In this document: positions 21,671 to 33,400 of the stretch, piece after piece
Numbering within the stretch: position 1 is the stretch's first letter
How the letters are laid out: every line of letters starts with the position of its first letter
Assembly (NCBI GenBank): GCA_947172415.1
Contig: OX359200.1
Location: 4,652,501 to 4,716,500 of the forward strand
Source of the DNA: Chondrosia reniformis
Taxonomy: Eukaryota > Porifera > Demospongiae > Chondrillida > Chondrillidae
Direction of reading: 5' to 3'
Length of the DNA: 64,000 nucleotides
Program-made: the position numbers and the translations under genes
Notes under the pieces: model-generated
The model's input: only the letters and a program-made list of their open reading frames with translations
What the model was told of the DNA's origin: nothing
Database searches by the model: none

Positions 21671-22046
21671 CAAGTTAAATAAAAACATTCAAAAATGAAG
21701 TTAAAAGTAGGGATGGCACTATAACAGTGATTGGTACATCTAGAAAAAGTAACGAAACAAGAAAGTGATCATATGGTAAGGCTAACATTGCAGAAGTGGC
21801 ATACTGAAACTTAACTATACACATCACTTCTATGTTTGGGCGCATCGATCCCTACTTCTAGTATATCCATGATGCGCCCAAACATAGAAGTGATGTGTAT
21901 AGTTAAGTTTCAGTATGCCACTTCTGCAATGTTAGCCTTACCATATGATCACTTTCTTGTTTCGTTACTTTTTCTAGATGTACCAATCACTGTTATAGTG
22001 CCATCCCTACTTTTAACTTCATTTTTGAATGTTTTTATTTAACTTG
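21671..22046. mobile_element. Palindromic MITE, copy 2
   Basis: Starts CAAGTTAAATAAAAAC and ends with the complement ATTTAACTTG; TA at 21669-21670 and 22047-22048. It is nearly identical to copy 1 (19722-20092) over the whole length. It sits in the intron of the duplicated HEPN-PARP segment and is absent from the parent intron at 48.7 kb, so it arrived after a duplication that is itself only 1-2 percent diverged. Confidence 0.9.
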
Positions 22047-23076
22047 TATACATAATATAGTGTGCATGTATTATGTATTATATGAAAAATTAATATACAT
22101 GATATGCCTCCTTTGTAAAAATGAGGGGGAACTAAACCTGGAGAGAGCTTTGGACAAAGATATACTGCATGTACATACAAATTACATGTATTTACCTTTA
22201 CTGTCACAATTTCCCGAATCAGATTCTCTGTAATGATGTAAAGTATTGCTGAAGTCATTTTCAGATAGAAAAGGAGACAGCTTCTTAAGTTGCTTTAGCT
22301 TTTTCATGAACTCTTCACTTAGGCGGAGCATCTCAGAAGCAGTCATTGAGTCATGGGTCAAAAATGGAGGATTAAATGGGAGATTTTCATCAGGAAAACG
22401 ACAACACTTTCCATGGCTACTGATAGCTACTACAAATTCATCCAAATTCTTCATCTCATCTGGACATTCAGGATGATCTTTCAGCTTTTGATAAAAATTC
22501 AGGACATGAAGTGACTGTTGTCGATTCATATTGCAGTAGGCTAAAGAGATAGCAATGAGACCTTTCTCAATAGCTTCATAACAGTAAAAGCATATTGCAT
22601 GTGGATACTTGCAAAGGTCTGCAGCTGTATGTCCCTCACTCAACAAAGGAAATGCTGAGCTTTCAACAAAAGGTACTCCTTTTAAGTGTTGAGCTAACTG
22701 AAGATCCATTTTGGCTTGAATGATCCATTTCCCAGCCAAGTGTACATTTATGTTTGGTTTGGCTGTTGCACCTTCTTCTGCAGGTTGATCATGAAGCAAG
22801 TCTTCTAGTGCTATGGAGTCTTGAGCAAAACAGAGGATCAGGTGAGTAGTTCTAGTATAGGTACTTCAAACAGGTAAGTAGTCAAACTAATTCAATTTAA
22901 AGTCGCAAGTAGGAAACAAACATTAGTCATATACATACATGTACACACCAATTATTTGCACAGAGTACTTGATCCCAAGGCTATATAACATATGTAGAGG
23001 TCAACAATAGTGCCATTTCTCTGGTGTTCCTCCGCAGATATCTGGGTGATGTCTGCTTGTATTATTTCTTCTTTAG

Positions 23077-24103
23077 GGTGCTGTGATTGAAACAGCAATA
23101 CAAACTTCACAGGCACAAAAGGGCTTTGCTAAATTTGATACAAAGTAAACCACCTGCATGTATATGCTTTTACACTCGTACAACTTTAATGAATTTAATT
23201 ATTGAAAAACACATTGCTATACCTTATGGATATGTCTATTAACCCAAAAGTCTAGGATTTCACTCTGTCTCTTACATTCAGTAACTGTCTTTTTAAATTA
23301 TACTATACGTACGTATGTATATACATACATGTACAGTATGTACATTGTTGGTGTGACATATCTTGTAGATATCTGCAGCCATTCTTTACAAGACACTATT
23401 CAAAGCAGGTAAGCATTTCATATAGATCAATGCAACTGCCATGTTAGATAGATGACATTCCATCATATAAAAATGCAACCTTCATTCAAGATGGAAAGAG
23501 CAGTTATTTCTGCTATGTATTCCTTAATTTTAACCCTCCTATCTGCACCATACATTTTGCAATTTTATGCAAATTATTAGTACAAGGATCAAGGGTAAAT
23601 TGTTACATATAGTACCAATTAATTGAGAATTATTTTTCTACCAACAAACATTACATATAAAGGAAATAATCTTCAAAATGACTTATAATTTATCTGCAGT
23701 GACACAATATTTGCCTCAATATCTTTGAGCAAAGTTTAGTTCAAACTTGGGTTGAGTAGCTATATTTTAGTGCATTTACAGAAGAACATACATCTGTACA
23801 TGCATGTGTAGAGTGTACGTACGTAGTTTGCAAACAGTTAATCTATACACATTTATATTACACATTACACATTTATATATTAATTTTATTACTTCATTTA
23901 TATGACTTTGTTTTCAGGAACTAAAGGATGCAAGGGCAGATATTGATAAAGTGACCGGGCCCATCTTTGACCGCCTATCAGACCACGATACTGACAGTGG
24001 TATGCTGCCTACTATACCTGAAGAGGACTCCTCAGAATCCACAATAGTTCTAATGCATCCAGAAAACTCTGATATTTCTATGAGATCATCTGGAAATTCT
24101 TAG
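23077..24103 (+). CDS. Orphan 3' exons of an SLC9 (NHE8-like) sodium/proton exchanger
   Basis: Three exons in matching phase are seen: 23077-23144, 23369-23408 and 23918-24103 (TAG). Together they read a tail containing FDTKYLQPFFTRHYSKQ then ELKDARADIDKVT and an acidic end (PTIPEEDSSES). The segment KYL-x-PFFTR followed by a charged helix is the cytoplasmic tail signature of NHE8-type exchangers. The twelve membrane segments that should precede it are not found upstream; the space to the left holds the recent HEPN-PARP duplicate and MITEs. Either the gene was cut by that rearrangement or its first exons lie elsewhere. Family call is from motif memory. Confidence 0.6.
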
Positions 24104-24415
24104 ATAAGATACTTGACAATTAGACATATGATTGGAACTATATATTTTCTTTGTTTTGATTGTTATTTTATTGCACTGTGTGTAATCCAGTTATTTTAAG
24201 GAGACATTGATTTTATTTGATGTTATGTGGGTATATAGTCAAATCTATCCATACTTATTATATATATTAACACAGTATTACTTGCAGCTGCAGGAGACAT
24301 ACCTATAGCCTCAAAAAGCATGTAAAACGAGAATTATCTAACATCTAAACATTTCCATCACACTTCCGGCCGCCATTTTATGGGTCCGGAAGAGGAATGG
24401 GAACGAGATTAAAAC
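24104..24415 (+). promoter_or_regulatory. Intergenic spacer with promoter-like block before the methyltransferase
   Basis: AT-rich spacer holding the 3' end of the exchanger fragment. At 24361-24395 lie ACTTCCGG (ETS-type) and GCCGCCATTTT (YY1-type), then a second CCGGAAG, 20-55 bases before the ATG. Such paired sites are typical of TATA-less core promoters in animals. Reading is by consensus only. Confidence 0.45.
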
Positions 24416-25321
24416 ATGGAGAATAAAGGAAAATTACAGTTTATACAGAAATTACTTGAAGAGGTTACACCGAAGGCTAGCCCAGTAGGAGATGAAATGG
24501 GTTCCGATTATAATCAGCTAATCAGAGCATTTCGCGTCGTTGCCAGGGAACGAACTGATATAATCGTCCAACACATCGGCAACAGAGTCAGTGCGGCATT
24601 GAAATCTCACCTCAGAGATCAACCAGCAGGAGATCCCTTCAGAGTGTGCAGTGTGGGATGCGGAGATGGTGAACGAGACTGCGGTATTTTGAAGGAAGCC
24701 TTGAAGACAATCTCCAATACAGTAGCTCTTCAATTTGTGGGTATTGATATTGATGAAACATCTTGCAGAAATGCTGAGCTAGCCTTCAAGGAGTTGCCGT
24801 CAGTCGAGACAACTATACTTAACAAAGATATTCTCAAGGTTGACCCTGACACACTACCTAAATTTGACTTGGTCTACATGATTCACGCCCATTATTACAT
24901 TAAGGATTTTAAGTCTTTGGTTAAGTTATTGAAGCATTTGGTTAAAGGTGGTACCGGAAGTCTTCTGATAGTCTCTACTAGTCAATCACCAATAAGTTCT
25001 TTGATTAAAATGTTTTTTAAAAAGGAGCATGATTTTCCTCTTCGTCGTTCAGAAGAGCTCCTCAGAGAATTGGATGAGATGGGAGTAAAGCATCAAGTTG
25101 AACTACACATGAAAGGTGTTTTTAATTTTAATCGCTGTTTCACGGAAGGATTTTCCTCCAATTTTTCCAAGGATGTCTTAAATATCATAACTCGCACACG
25201 CCGATTTACATATCCAGAAGAAGTAACCAAGGCAGTTATTGAATACATTCAAGTAATCTGCAGACAGAGCCCAGATAAAGGCTACGTGTGTGATTTCTGT
25301 GACACAGCAATAACACTCTAA
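24416..25321 (+). CDS. Histamine N-methyltransferase-like SAM-dependent methyltransferase
   Basis: One uninterrupted frame of 301 residues starts at the first ATG after a promoter-like block. Motif I (VCSVGCGDGERDCGIL, residues about 78-93) binds S-adenosylmethionine; the acidic loop GIDIDE follows near residue 109. The segment FDLVYMIHAHYYIKD matches the HNMT pattern WDFIHMIQMLYYVKD, and the N-terminal YNQLIRAF matches the family substrate-side helix. Human HNMT has 292 residues, so the length fits. Family members transfer a methyl group to the imidazole of histamine; substrate here is not proven. The gene has no introns, unlike its multi-exon neighbours, so it may be a retrocopy that kept function. 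Confidence 0.85.
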   Translation: MENKGKLQFIQKLLEEVTPKASPVGDEMGSDYNQLIRAFRVVARERTDIIVQHIGNRVSAALKSHLRDQPAGDPFRVCSVGCGDGERDCGILKEALKTISNTVALQFVGIDIDETSCRNAELAFKELPSVETTILNKDILKVDPDTLPKFDLVYMIHAHYYIKDFKSLVKLLKHLVKGGTGSLLIVSTSQSPISSLIKMFFKKEHDFPLRRSEELLRELDEMGVKHQVELHMKGVFNFNRCFTEGFSSNFSKDVLNIITRTRRFTYPEEVTKAVIEYIQVICRQSPDKGYVCDFCDTAITL

Positions 25322-25925
25322 TACTGTCTTTATGTATAAGTCTTATGGGTTAATTATGGAAAATGTGATAGATAAAATATAGTAGTTATTAGCAAAGTGC
25401 ATGCATGCCTAATTGTTTTTCACTGTGCATGCCATACAAAACACAAATTAGCTTGACCAACCAGTTATAGGTTTTTTATTAAGTCGTGCATGTTAATAGT
25501 CCCTTGGATTGACTACTGTGGCCTGTTTATGGTAGATTTGGATGAACTGTTTATATATGTATGTATTGCACCCTCCCCATTCGGGCACAATAGGGGGTAA
25601 GATGGGGATTTGCCAAACTGGTTTATCAAACCTCCATGTGTTATATATGCCATCGGCATATTCCTAACTCCCTCCACCAAAGGTTTTCTTTATTTCAAAC
25701 CATTGTTGCATTATTAGCAAGAGTTACAACAAAAAGAAATAGTTCACTGCCTAGGACACAAGCTACCAGGTAAATCAAAAAGTGAGAACATGGGATTGGC
25801 AAGGGTCAATGTGATAAGATGACATTGAGAAAATTAACAATATGGAGTGGTTTGTTTTGATCCCATGCACTGCACAGTCTGCATGGACCTGAATATGTGG
25901 TATGAACAACCTATACTGCTATTTT
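25322..25925. other. Intergenic, no gene seen
   Basis: AT-rich sequence after the methyltransferase stop. A GATAAAA near 25372 could act as a weak poly(A) signal. No ORF, RNA gene or clear repeat was recognised. Confidence 0.5.
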
Positions 25926-25929
25926 AGCG

Positions 25930-26767
25930 GCAGTCGTTAAGATGCCATGCACTTCTGACTTAAGGTGGGGCATGCTCTACATAGTGATTGGACAGTTGAT
26001 TAAAGATAATGTACTATAGAGATCCCACTTAAATTGTGAAATAAGATACTCTCTGCATGTAGGTACTGGTGGCTTTCTAGGTCTGAAATTAAGGATTGAT
26101 AATTTGGCCTGCTTACCATCTTGTATACCTACGTAGCATGCTTTTCAAGGAATTAGGTGGAACAGTCAGTTCTATTATAGAATAATATCCTTACCTGAAA
26201 TAAGGACCAGGTCTGGTCTGTCTGATGTAACTGAGAAGTTGGCAGGGATTGTAGCTTCTGGATTATTATTAGCTCTATAATTATAACTACGTAGATCAGC
26301 ATAAAGTACTACATGTACATGCAGATTGGTCCAGATCGAAGGTAAATTAGTTAATGCATTGACCATCGTCTGAAGCACTGAATCATTCATATATGGTGCC
26401 AAGTATATTATAAGGGCAGAAGGGCATCCATTCAATAGATGTGAGCTGTCGTTGCTTTAGGCCAAGAACATAGGTGGAATTTAGATTTTGTTTGTATTTG
26501 CCACCTGCAAAGGTTAAGTGGAGTTGGTAAGCAGTCGGACCCTGCTTTAGGTATGAAGCTTAGCTGCCCTCCTATTTGGATTCTTTTCCAAACGTTGCAG
26601 TCGGCTTCAAGGTCAATGATGTCCTTAAATTTTGATTGAACAGATAGTGCTTCCAGATGGTTGTCCCAGTGAGAAGTACCTGTATATACTTTGATCTTGG
26701 ATAGCCTTTTTAGTAGTGCATGTTTTTGAGTCACTTTCGCAGGTGGGGCATACATAGACAGAAGCAT
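25930..26767 (-). mobile_element. Decayed LINE 3' fragment (post-RT region)
   Basis: On the minus strand the reading goes from CLPTPLNLCRW through HLLNGCPSALI, SDRPDLVLISGKDII, ELTVPPNSLKSML and NYQSLISDLESHQY. These blocks, in this order, are typical of the region after the reverse transcriptase in several non-LTR retrotransposons. At least three frame changes are needed to read across them (one near 26440), so it is dead. No 5' part or tail was found. Confidence 0.7.
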
Positions 26768-27454
26768 TATATTATTTCCCTGAAGAAAACAGACTCAGCA
26801 GTAACTAGAATATTATAATACTAATCTGAGAGATTTGCAAATAATATAGCTAATGGGTGAGCCTGTATGTGTATTGTCCATTCTATTAATTATATTGTTT
26901 TAAGCTTTGGAATTTACTGAAGTGAGGCATACAAGGCCGGCTGAGTATATTATATTCTGGCAGAACTCTGAGTCAATGGGTTCATTTATATACGTACTCT
27001 GTTGTCATGCAATATGCAGGTGATCATGACTAATTGATCATGATTCACAAATCCTGACTTTTCTTGGGGTGAATATACCCCACCATTAATCATGCAGCCC
27101 GTTGCCATGGCAATTGGGTATATTATATAAAAATATTAACAGATAACATATATATGTACATAATACATGTACATATATATGTTATCTGTTATAAAAAGTA
27201 GGATTGATTATGGCGTGCGTACATAGTGTATGTATATACTATCATTGGCCATGGTCTAGGATTGACCAGCAGACTATACTTCCAGGTAGTCCATATTATG
27301 TATACACTTGACAGTTAGACATGCATACATTATATAGAATACAAACTTATAATAGCTACTATAATATATATAAACAAAGCAAATGCTATATGCAATGTAA
27401 AAGTACATACGTATATATGTACGTAAGTCTGGGATCTACACGTTATATATAATC
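26768..27454. other. Intergenic region with one hairpin
   Basis: AT-rich spacer between the LINE fragment and the end of the TRP-like gene. It contains the hairpin at 27138-27190. No coding sequence and no clear poly(A) signal for the minus-strand gene were found. Confidence 0.5.
27138..27190. repeat. Perfect 23-bp hairpin with 7-base loop
   Basis: Positions 27138-27160 are the exact reverse complement of 27168-27190; the loop is TAATACA. The arms contain TATATATGTACA. It could be a tiny foldback repeat, a cruciform or an expressed stem-loop; length is near that of a short microRNA-type stem but no flanking pairing was seen. Confidence 0.7.
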
Positions 27455-30400
27455 CTAAGATGGATCCTGCATGTCTTCAGTGTTTATGGGTGTTCCTGGA
27501 TCTTCTTTAATAATACCAATTCTATGATCCTCTTTCTGCCAACAAGCAGGAGAACTAAGCGGTGTGTGAGAGATTGAATTATGTTTCCCAACCTCATCCT
27601 TCACACTTGAAAGCTCTCCCTTTAAAAAATCTTTTAGTTCTCTTGCCAGCTCTGATTTCAGTTTTTCCAAAAGGTCTTCCTTAAACTCTCTTTGTTTTTT
27701 TGAATCAAAGGACCTACAGACGCATACAATAAAGTGTAATTGAAGTGTATAAATACTTTTTAATAAATGCGTTCGAAAGGAGATGTGCAAAGTTCGCATT
27801 ATTAATTAGTTTCCAGAATTACATGCTCTTCGGCTATCATCATCAGTGGCACAATATAAAAAATAGAGAGGTGCAATATTCACGTAAATACATTATGCTA
27901 TTAACAGGCAACAAGGGATGGAAGTGACAATAAACATTTACGATAATTTACTTATATCTTACTCTTTAGCTAGTTTCTTCTCGTGTGATTCTTTCAATGC
28001 TTCAATTCTTTCTTTATCTATTATATAGAAAGATAATATGTGTCATGAGTATTGGATACATATGTGCGTGTTTGCTTTAACTTACTAATTATAAGATACT
28101 GTCTGTAAGGGAATTTCTTTTCAGTATCTTGTCTATACCTTTTTAGATGTCTGGCTAACGCTTGATAGTATTTGGTGTTAACTTCTTCTGTAGTATCCTC
28201 ATACGTCTTGCTAATTTGGGCAATCAGTACATTTATCAGGACAACAATCACAAAGAACAGGAAGGAAAGGTAAACTATCATTGGAAGCCACCTAAATATC
28301 AATTGAAAAGTCAATAAATCACCTCAAGTATATTAGCTTATGGAAAGTATCTTTCTAGCAAGAATACTTACGAGAATCCAATGTAAGTTCCTGTGCTATC
28401 AGTTGCAAAATAGTCATCCAATAATCCTCCACCCTCAACTACTGTTCGTATCCCAAGGAAGACACTATGCCAGGGATAGCTATATATAAAAGAAAATATA
28501 ATGATATATATGTAAATACATACATATGCTCTTATGGTCTTATTCCCAAACCACTTCTGGCTGCTATTCTAATGCATCTGAAAATGTATGGTCTGGTGCA
28601 CTGCCAGAACACTAGAGCAATCAAATTATAGGAAAGTCACGTATGTGAAATAGAAAATAAACATTTCTTTACTTTTCTACCAATAACTTAATGTTGTGCC
28701 TTTTCTCATATGTGGTAGGATGGACATCCTGAAACAACAGTGGTAACAAAGAAAGCAGTCTTCTGCTGTTAACATCTTGTCGTGATTAATGGACTTAATT
28801 TAGGCCCTCGTAGTCATGCAACATGTAATGATATCAATACTTAAGATTCCCAAAACCAGATTTTCAAGTAAAATCACCAGACCATCTACAGGCACATTAA
28901 AATGGTGGTGGGAAGTACCTTAAGACATGCTAAATTACAGTAACTATCACTTACAGTGTATCTAGAGGATGTAATCTTTGATCTGGCCTAACATTTCCAT
29001 TATCCTCAATCACTATTCCGGACCTCAGTGCAAGGTAAAATGAGCCCACAAAGACATAAAGAACCAGAACAAAGAATACCAAAAACCTAGATATGTCTTT
29101 CTTCAAAATTTCCACCAAGCCAAATAGGTACACTCCAGTAAACCTATAAAAACAAATTAACATTTATATATCAGCAAATAATAAAGTAAATAACAAAGTA
29201 TAATTATATAATTATTGTCTTGTTTCACTAGATGTGATAGGTACTGTTGCAGGGACTGCCATCCCTACTTCTCATTTCATTTTTTAAATGTTTTTAATTT
29301 ACTTGTATTCTTTCTTTTTTATACTTATTAAAACTAGTTTGTAATTTTTTAGCAATAACTCGTCGTAGTCGAAGATAAAGAGGATATGAGCAAGAACTCC
29401 TAATTAGAAAATGGCGACAAAAAGGTTCCAATTTTCTTACGCGTCACAGAAAACCGTCTTTGCACAAATCGTTTGAAGACAGAAAGGTGCCAATTCCCTA
29501 GTTGCTTAAAGCTTTTAGACGATATGCCCCTAAGATGTATTAATCTACAAGCGCATTTATGTACTAGCGTGAAATAATAAAAAGAAGAAAATGAGGAAAA
29601 CCGGAAGTAGGCCTGAAACCGTTTTACAAACTTAGAGCCTTTATGTGCTCTTGAAAACAGCTTCCCTCAATTGAAATCGTACTTATAAGGTGTTAACGCG
29701 TAATACATTGAATACGGCATCCATTTTTTTTCGGGCCATCCCTACTTTGATAGGTGTAAATATGGGGTTCAAGACACAGTAACTTCATTACATATTTATC
29801 ATAGAATTTGAATAATAAATGCACATAGACTGCATGGACTAAATATCTAATACAAATTTTGGTTGTGGTAGCATTAATTTACATTGTTCTCAAATTATTC
29901 ACAAAACGTTGCTATTGACAAATCTTATGTACTGATTCGGTTTCTTTCTTACTTTTATAGTCTCTTAAGCAAATCTTATACTTTATTAGTGATATATATG
30001 TATATTGAATGCTATAGTCTGCATGCATAAGGCTTAAGGTAGCCTATTAAAACAAAACACATACTTACTTGTAAACTGCCATAAACTCAAAAATCAACAT
30101 CGCATTGAAGAAATAGGTCAAGCAAGCAAACACCCATTGCTGTGTTGATGCATAAATACACACAATATTTATAGTAACATTAACGTTGTTTGATGAAGGT
30201 CTGCTACAGTAGTCAATGCCAGTTGATGCACACCAGGTTGTAGCAGCCCTCAAAGGAACCACAAACAATACTGGGATTAATATAGCAGGTATCTGCAGCC
30301 AATTGAGATGATCCTTAAAGTACAGCTTTGTCCTAAAACAGACATACAGTATACATAGTTATATAAAATTATCTGTACTCAATTATATAATATCCGATTA

Positions 30401-33400
30401 TAAACTTTACTTTTCATATCGTATATCTCCAAGTACATCTAACAGTTTCCAGAGAAAGTACAGCAATGAGAGTATCTCGAAGGCAAGTCTAGCCCAATCC
30501 CAGTTGTCTAAATAGCACCCTGGATTAAAATGGTCTGGTATGGCAGCTATGAGGAGAGCCAAAGTCAATATTACCATTCTAATAAGATAGAATAAAAACA
30601 GCTTCCTACAGTGAAAAAAAGAGAGTTTGTGGTTACAATGGATATGAGATAGACATGAAAGTTTGTGTTCCTTGAACTATATAGTACTGTAATTTGAAAT
30701 TGATACGATACACCTCATAAAAAGATATAAATTGTACAACATTACTTGGCAAAAATAATAATATAATAAACGGATGGCCAAATATACAGTGAAACTGGAT
30801 TAATACATACTGTACCTAGGATGATATGAAAAATACACATCAATTTACTGATACAAATATATAGAGTTTAAGTTAAAAAATGTGGGTTATATACAGTGAA
30901 ATCTCTATCCAAAGGACATGATGGGACATCCTGGGTTGTATGAAGAGTTCCTTTAGGAAACTGTTCAATTAAAGCACCTATTATTTACATTACTGGAATA
31001 AATAATTAATTGAGAGCATTATCAGCTTGAAAACAATACTACAAAGAAAACCATTTAGAGTAGTAGTCTCTAACTCATTTATATCATATATAGATATAAC
31101 AAGGTTTTACTGTATATATATTTATACTTATATATATAATCATAGTAATATAAAGTATGTAATGTACAGCCCATGGAAGGTTCTATATGTGTAGAAGGTT
31201 TAGATAAGCATTGAATTAGGGGGATATATTTAAATCACATTACCACAGAAAGGAGCTGGGGGCATTATGTACCATATACAAAGTGATCATGAATTGCTGA
31301 TTAATAGTTGATACAAAATGTAAAGTAAACCTTACACATTGGTTTTCTTAATATAGGCAATTTCTTTAATCCCTGAAGGAAATTTAACAACTTACATTGC
31401 CTTTTTAGCCATTTCAATACCGGGCTGCTTGAATTCAATGGCAATAGGGTATAAATAGTCCATTCCCACATACTTCTATCTGAAGTATGATTACTTGCAA
31501 TTGCAATTGGCCTTGGCCTTGCATATTAAATATTTCAGCTATAGTCCTTGCCCCTTGGTTATTACTATATACGTATATATTATGATTTGCTACTAAATGG
31601 TAGTATTCCTTACGAATGATGACCAAATGCAAAATTCCACTTGTAATCCAGAAGAGTTTGCACAGCAGGATGAGAAGCAACCGTCTACAATTATACAATT
31701 AAACAGGCTACATACATATATGACAAATTGGTTCATACAATATATATAATTGCTATTTATGTGTAAATGTGGACTTAAACTATATATATAATTATAATAA
31801 CCCTATATTGAAGGTACGTAAATAAAAACTGAAACCTCTTCATATACATAACCACTGTCTCTCAAACTGTCTCTTCTTAGAGGCTGCCACATATATTGTT
31901 TTCATTCTTACTTTGGTTGGTATGCTGGTGTCATAATACGTGTTTCACTCTTATTATAACACTTAATTTACACACAAAAGCAAATGCATTTGGGAAGCAT
32001 TTATATCGTTCTTTATAATTTGGAGGATGCCTAAATGTTCAGAATTGTTAAATATATAATACCTTCAAAGTGGCCAAGTAATTCGAGCTGCAGCCCCGCT
32101 TTGCACAAGTTTTTTTTACTTTTTGTGATAAATTATTGTATTCAACATTATATATACAGAATCATTACTTGACTCAGGAGATTATACGTATAATTGTAGA
32201 ATGAAATAGTTTAGAATTGAGTGTACTAGATATGAAAATGCATTTGGTAGACCATGTGGTCTAGATTATGATCTGTAAGCTATAATTATTCTATGTACAA
32301 ATGCTCAAGTATGATATACGTATATATAATATGATCTACATATGTATATATATGTACATATGGTCTCATGATAAGTTTAGCAGATCTAAAAGTACATTTT
32401 GGCGTGCATGTGTTAATGTACAAGTACTGTCTTATCTTAGTGTTTCTGAATGATTCAATTAAAAGTTAAAGTGCTGTAATCATTCAATAAACATAAACAA
32501 TTTCCTTAGGTTATTGCTTATATATAGGATATTATAATTTGCACTATATATGCACATGTAAGTATTTATATACAACTTACTTTATGCAGTGAGGCCAGAT
32601 GATAAAGTGAAATTCTCTCACTAGTCTCATGATCATCTTCTAACCTACTTTGCCTGTCAAATGGCTTTGTGCAAGCACGCAAGAAGTTGAGTGGAATCTT
32701 CAGAATGCAAACTAGTAGTACAAGGAGAGTGTAGCAAAACCCATGGCCATCCTTATCAACTTCCTGATTGGTTCCTTTTTTATGAAAGTCATAGCGGGGA
32801 CTTTCAATGTCAAGGGCTTCACAGTTGACCACTCTATTTCCAACAACAAACTTGCCCAGTGCAGCCTCAGTCAAGTCCTTTATTCATTACAATTACAATA
32901 ATATAAAAAATACTAATATTACACATAAAAAAGTAATACCTTTTGCTCGTCTGAAAGAAAATTTTCAAGGCGGAGGCCACTAGTACTGCCAGTTACTATA
33001 GCAACAAAGCTATATAAAAAGAAATTTAAAATTCTGGATACACATTCTGAAAATATAATGTTTAAAAAAATGAAAAATGAACTTAGAAGTAGTACCTGCA
33101 ATATGACTAGCATATCTGGAAAGCAGCAGCTACAGGCCAACATTCACTTAACAAATTTAAGCTAGACTTTTTCAACTTTCTAAGATTGCAATTTACAAAC
33201 TTAACACTTATTTTCAGCAGAAAATGGGAGCTAATTAAAATGACCCTTTCAATTCTTACATAATACAAGTACTTAAAAAATCATGCAATAATCATTTACT
33301 TGCCTTACCGTAGCATAGGCATTTTGTCAATTTTTGTCTTAACAGCATTACAATCACTTGACTTCTTCTCCAGATAATATTCCAGCTCTTTAATGTCTTG

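Larger units (their letters stand above)
20197..22812 (-). pseudogene. Partial duplicate of the sacsin-HEPN-PARP gene 3' end
   Basis: Exon 22196-22812 (HEPN domain) and exon 20197-20807 (PARP catalytic domain, stop at 20197-20199) copy 48916-49532 and 48076-48686. Counted by eye there are about 11 differences in 611 bases for the PARP exon and about 7 in 617 for HEPN. The intron sequence between them is also shared, so this is a DNA-level, not RNA-level, copy. The sacsin ATPase repeats are absent: homology stops at about 22812, next to a chance acceptor-like ccatag. Both exons keep open frames, but the first conserved glycine of the PARP HGT motif reads HST. The intron has gained a 1.17-kb insertion. 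No promoter or start exon is visible, so it is probably not a complete gene. Confidence 0.85.

Noticed and set aside
27138-27190. Hairpin as a microRNA gene
   Set aside because: The stem is at the short limit, fully self-complementary and TA-rich with no flanking base pairing; kept only as a repeat.
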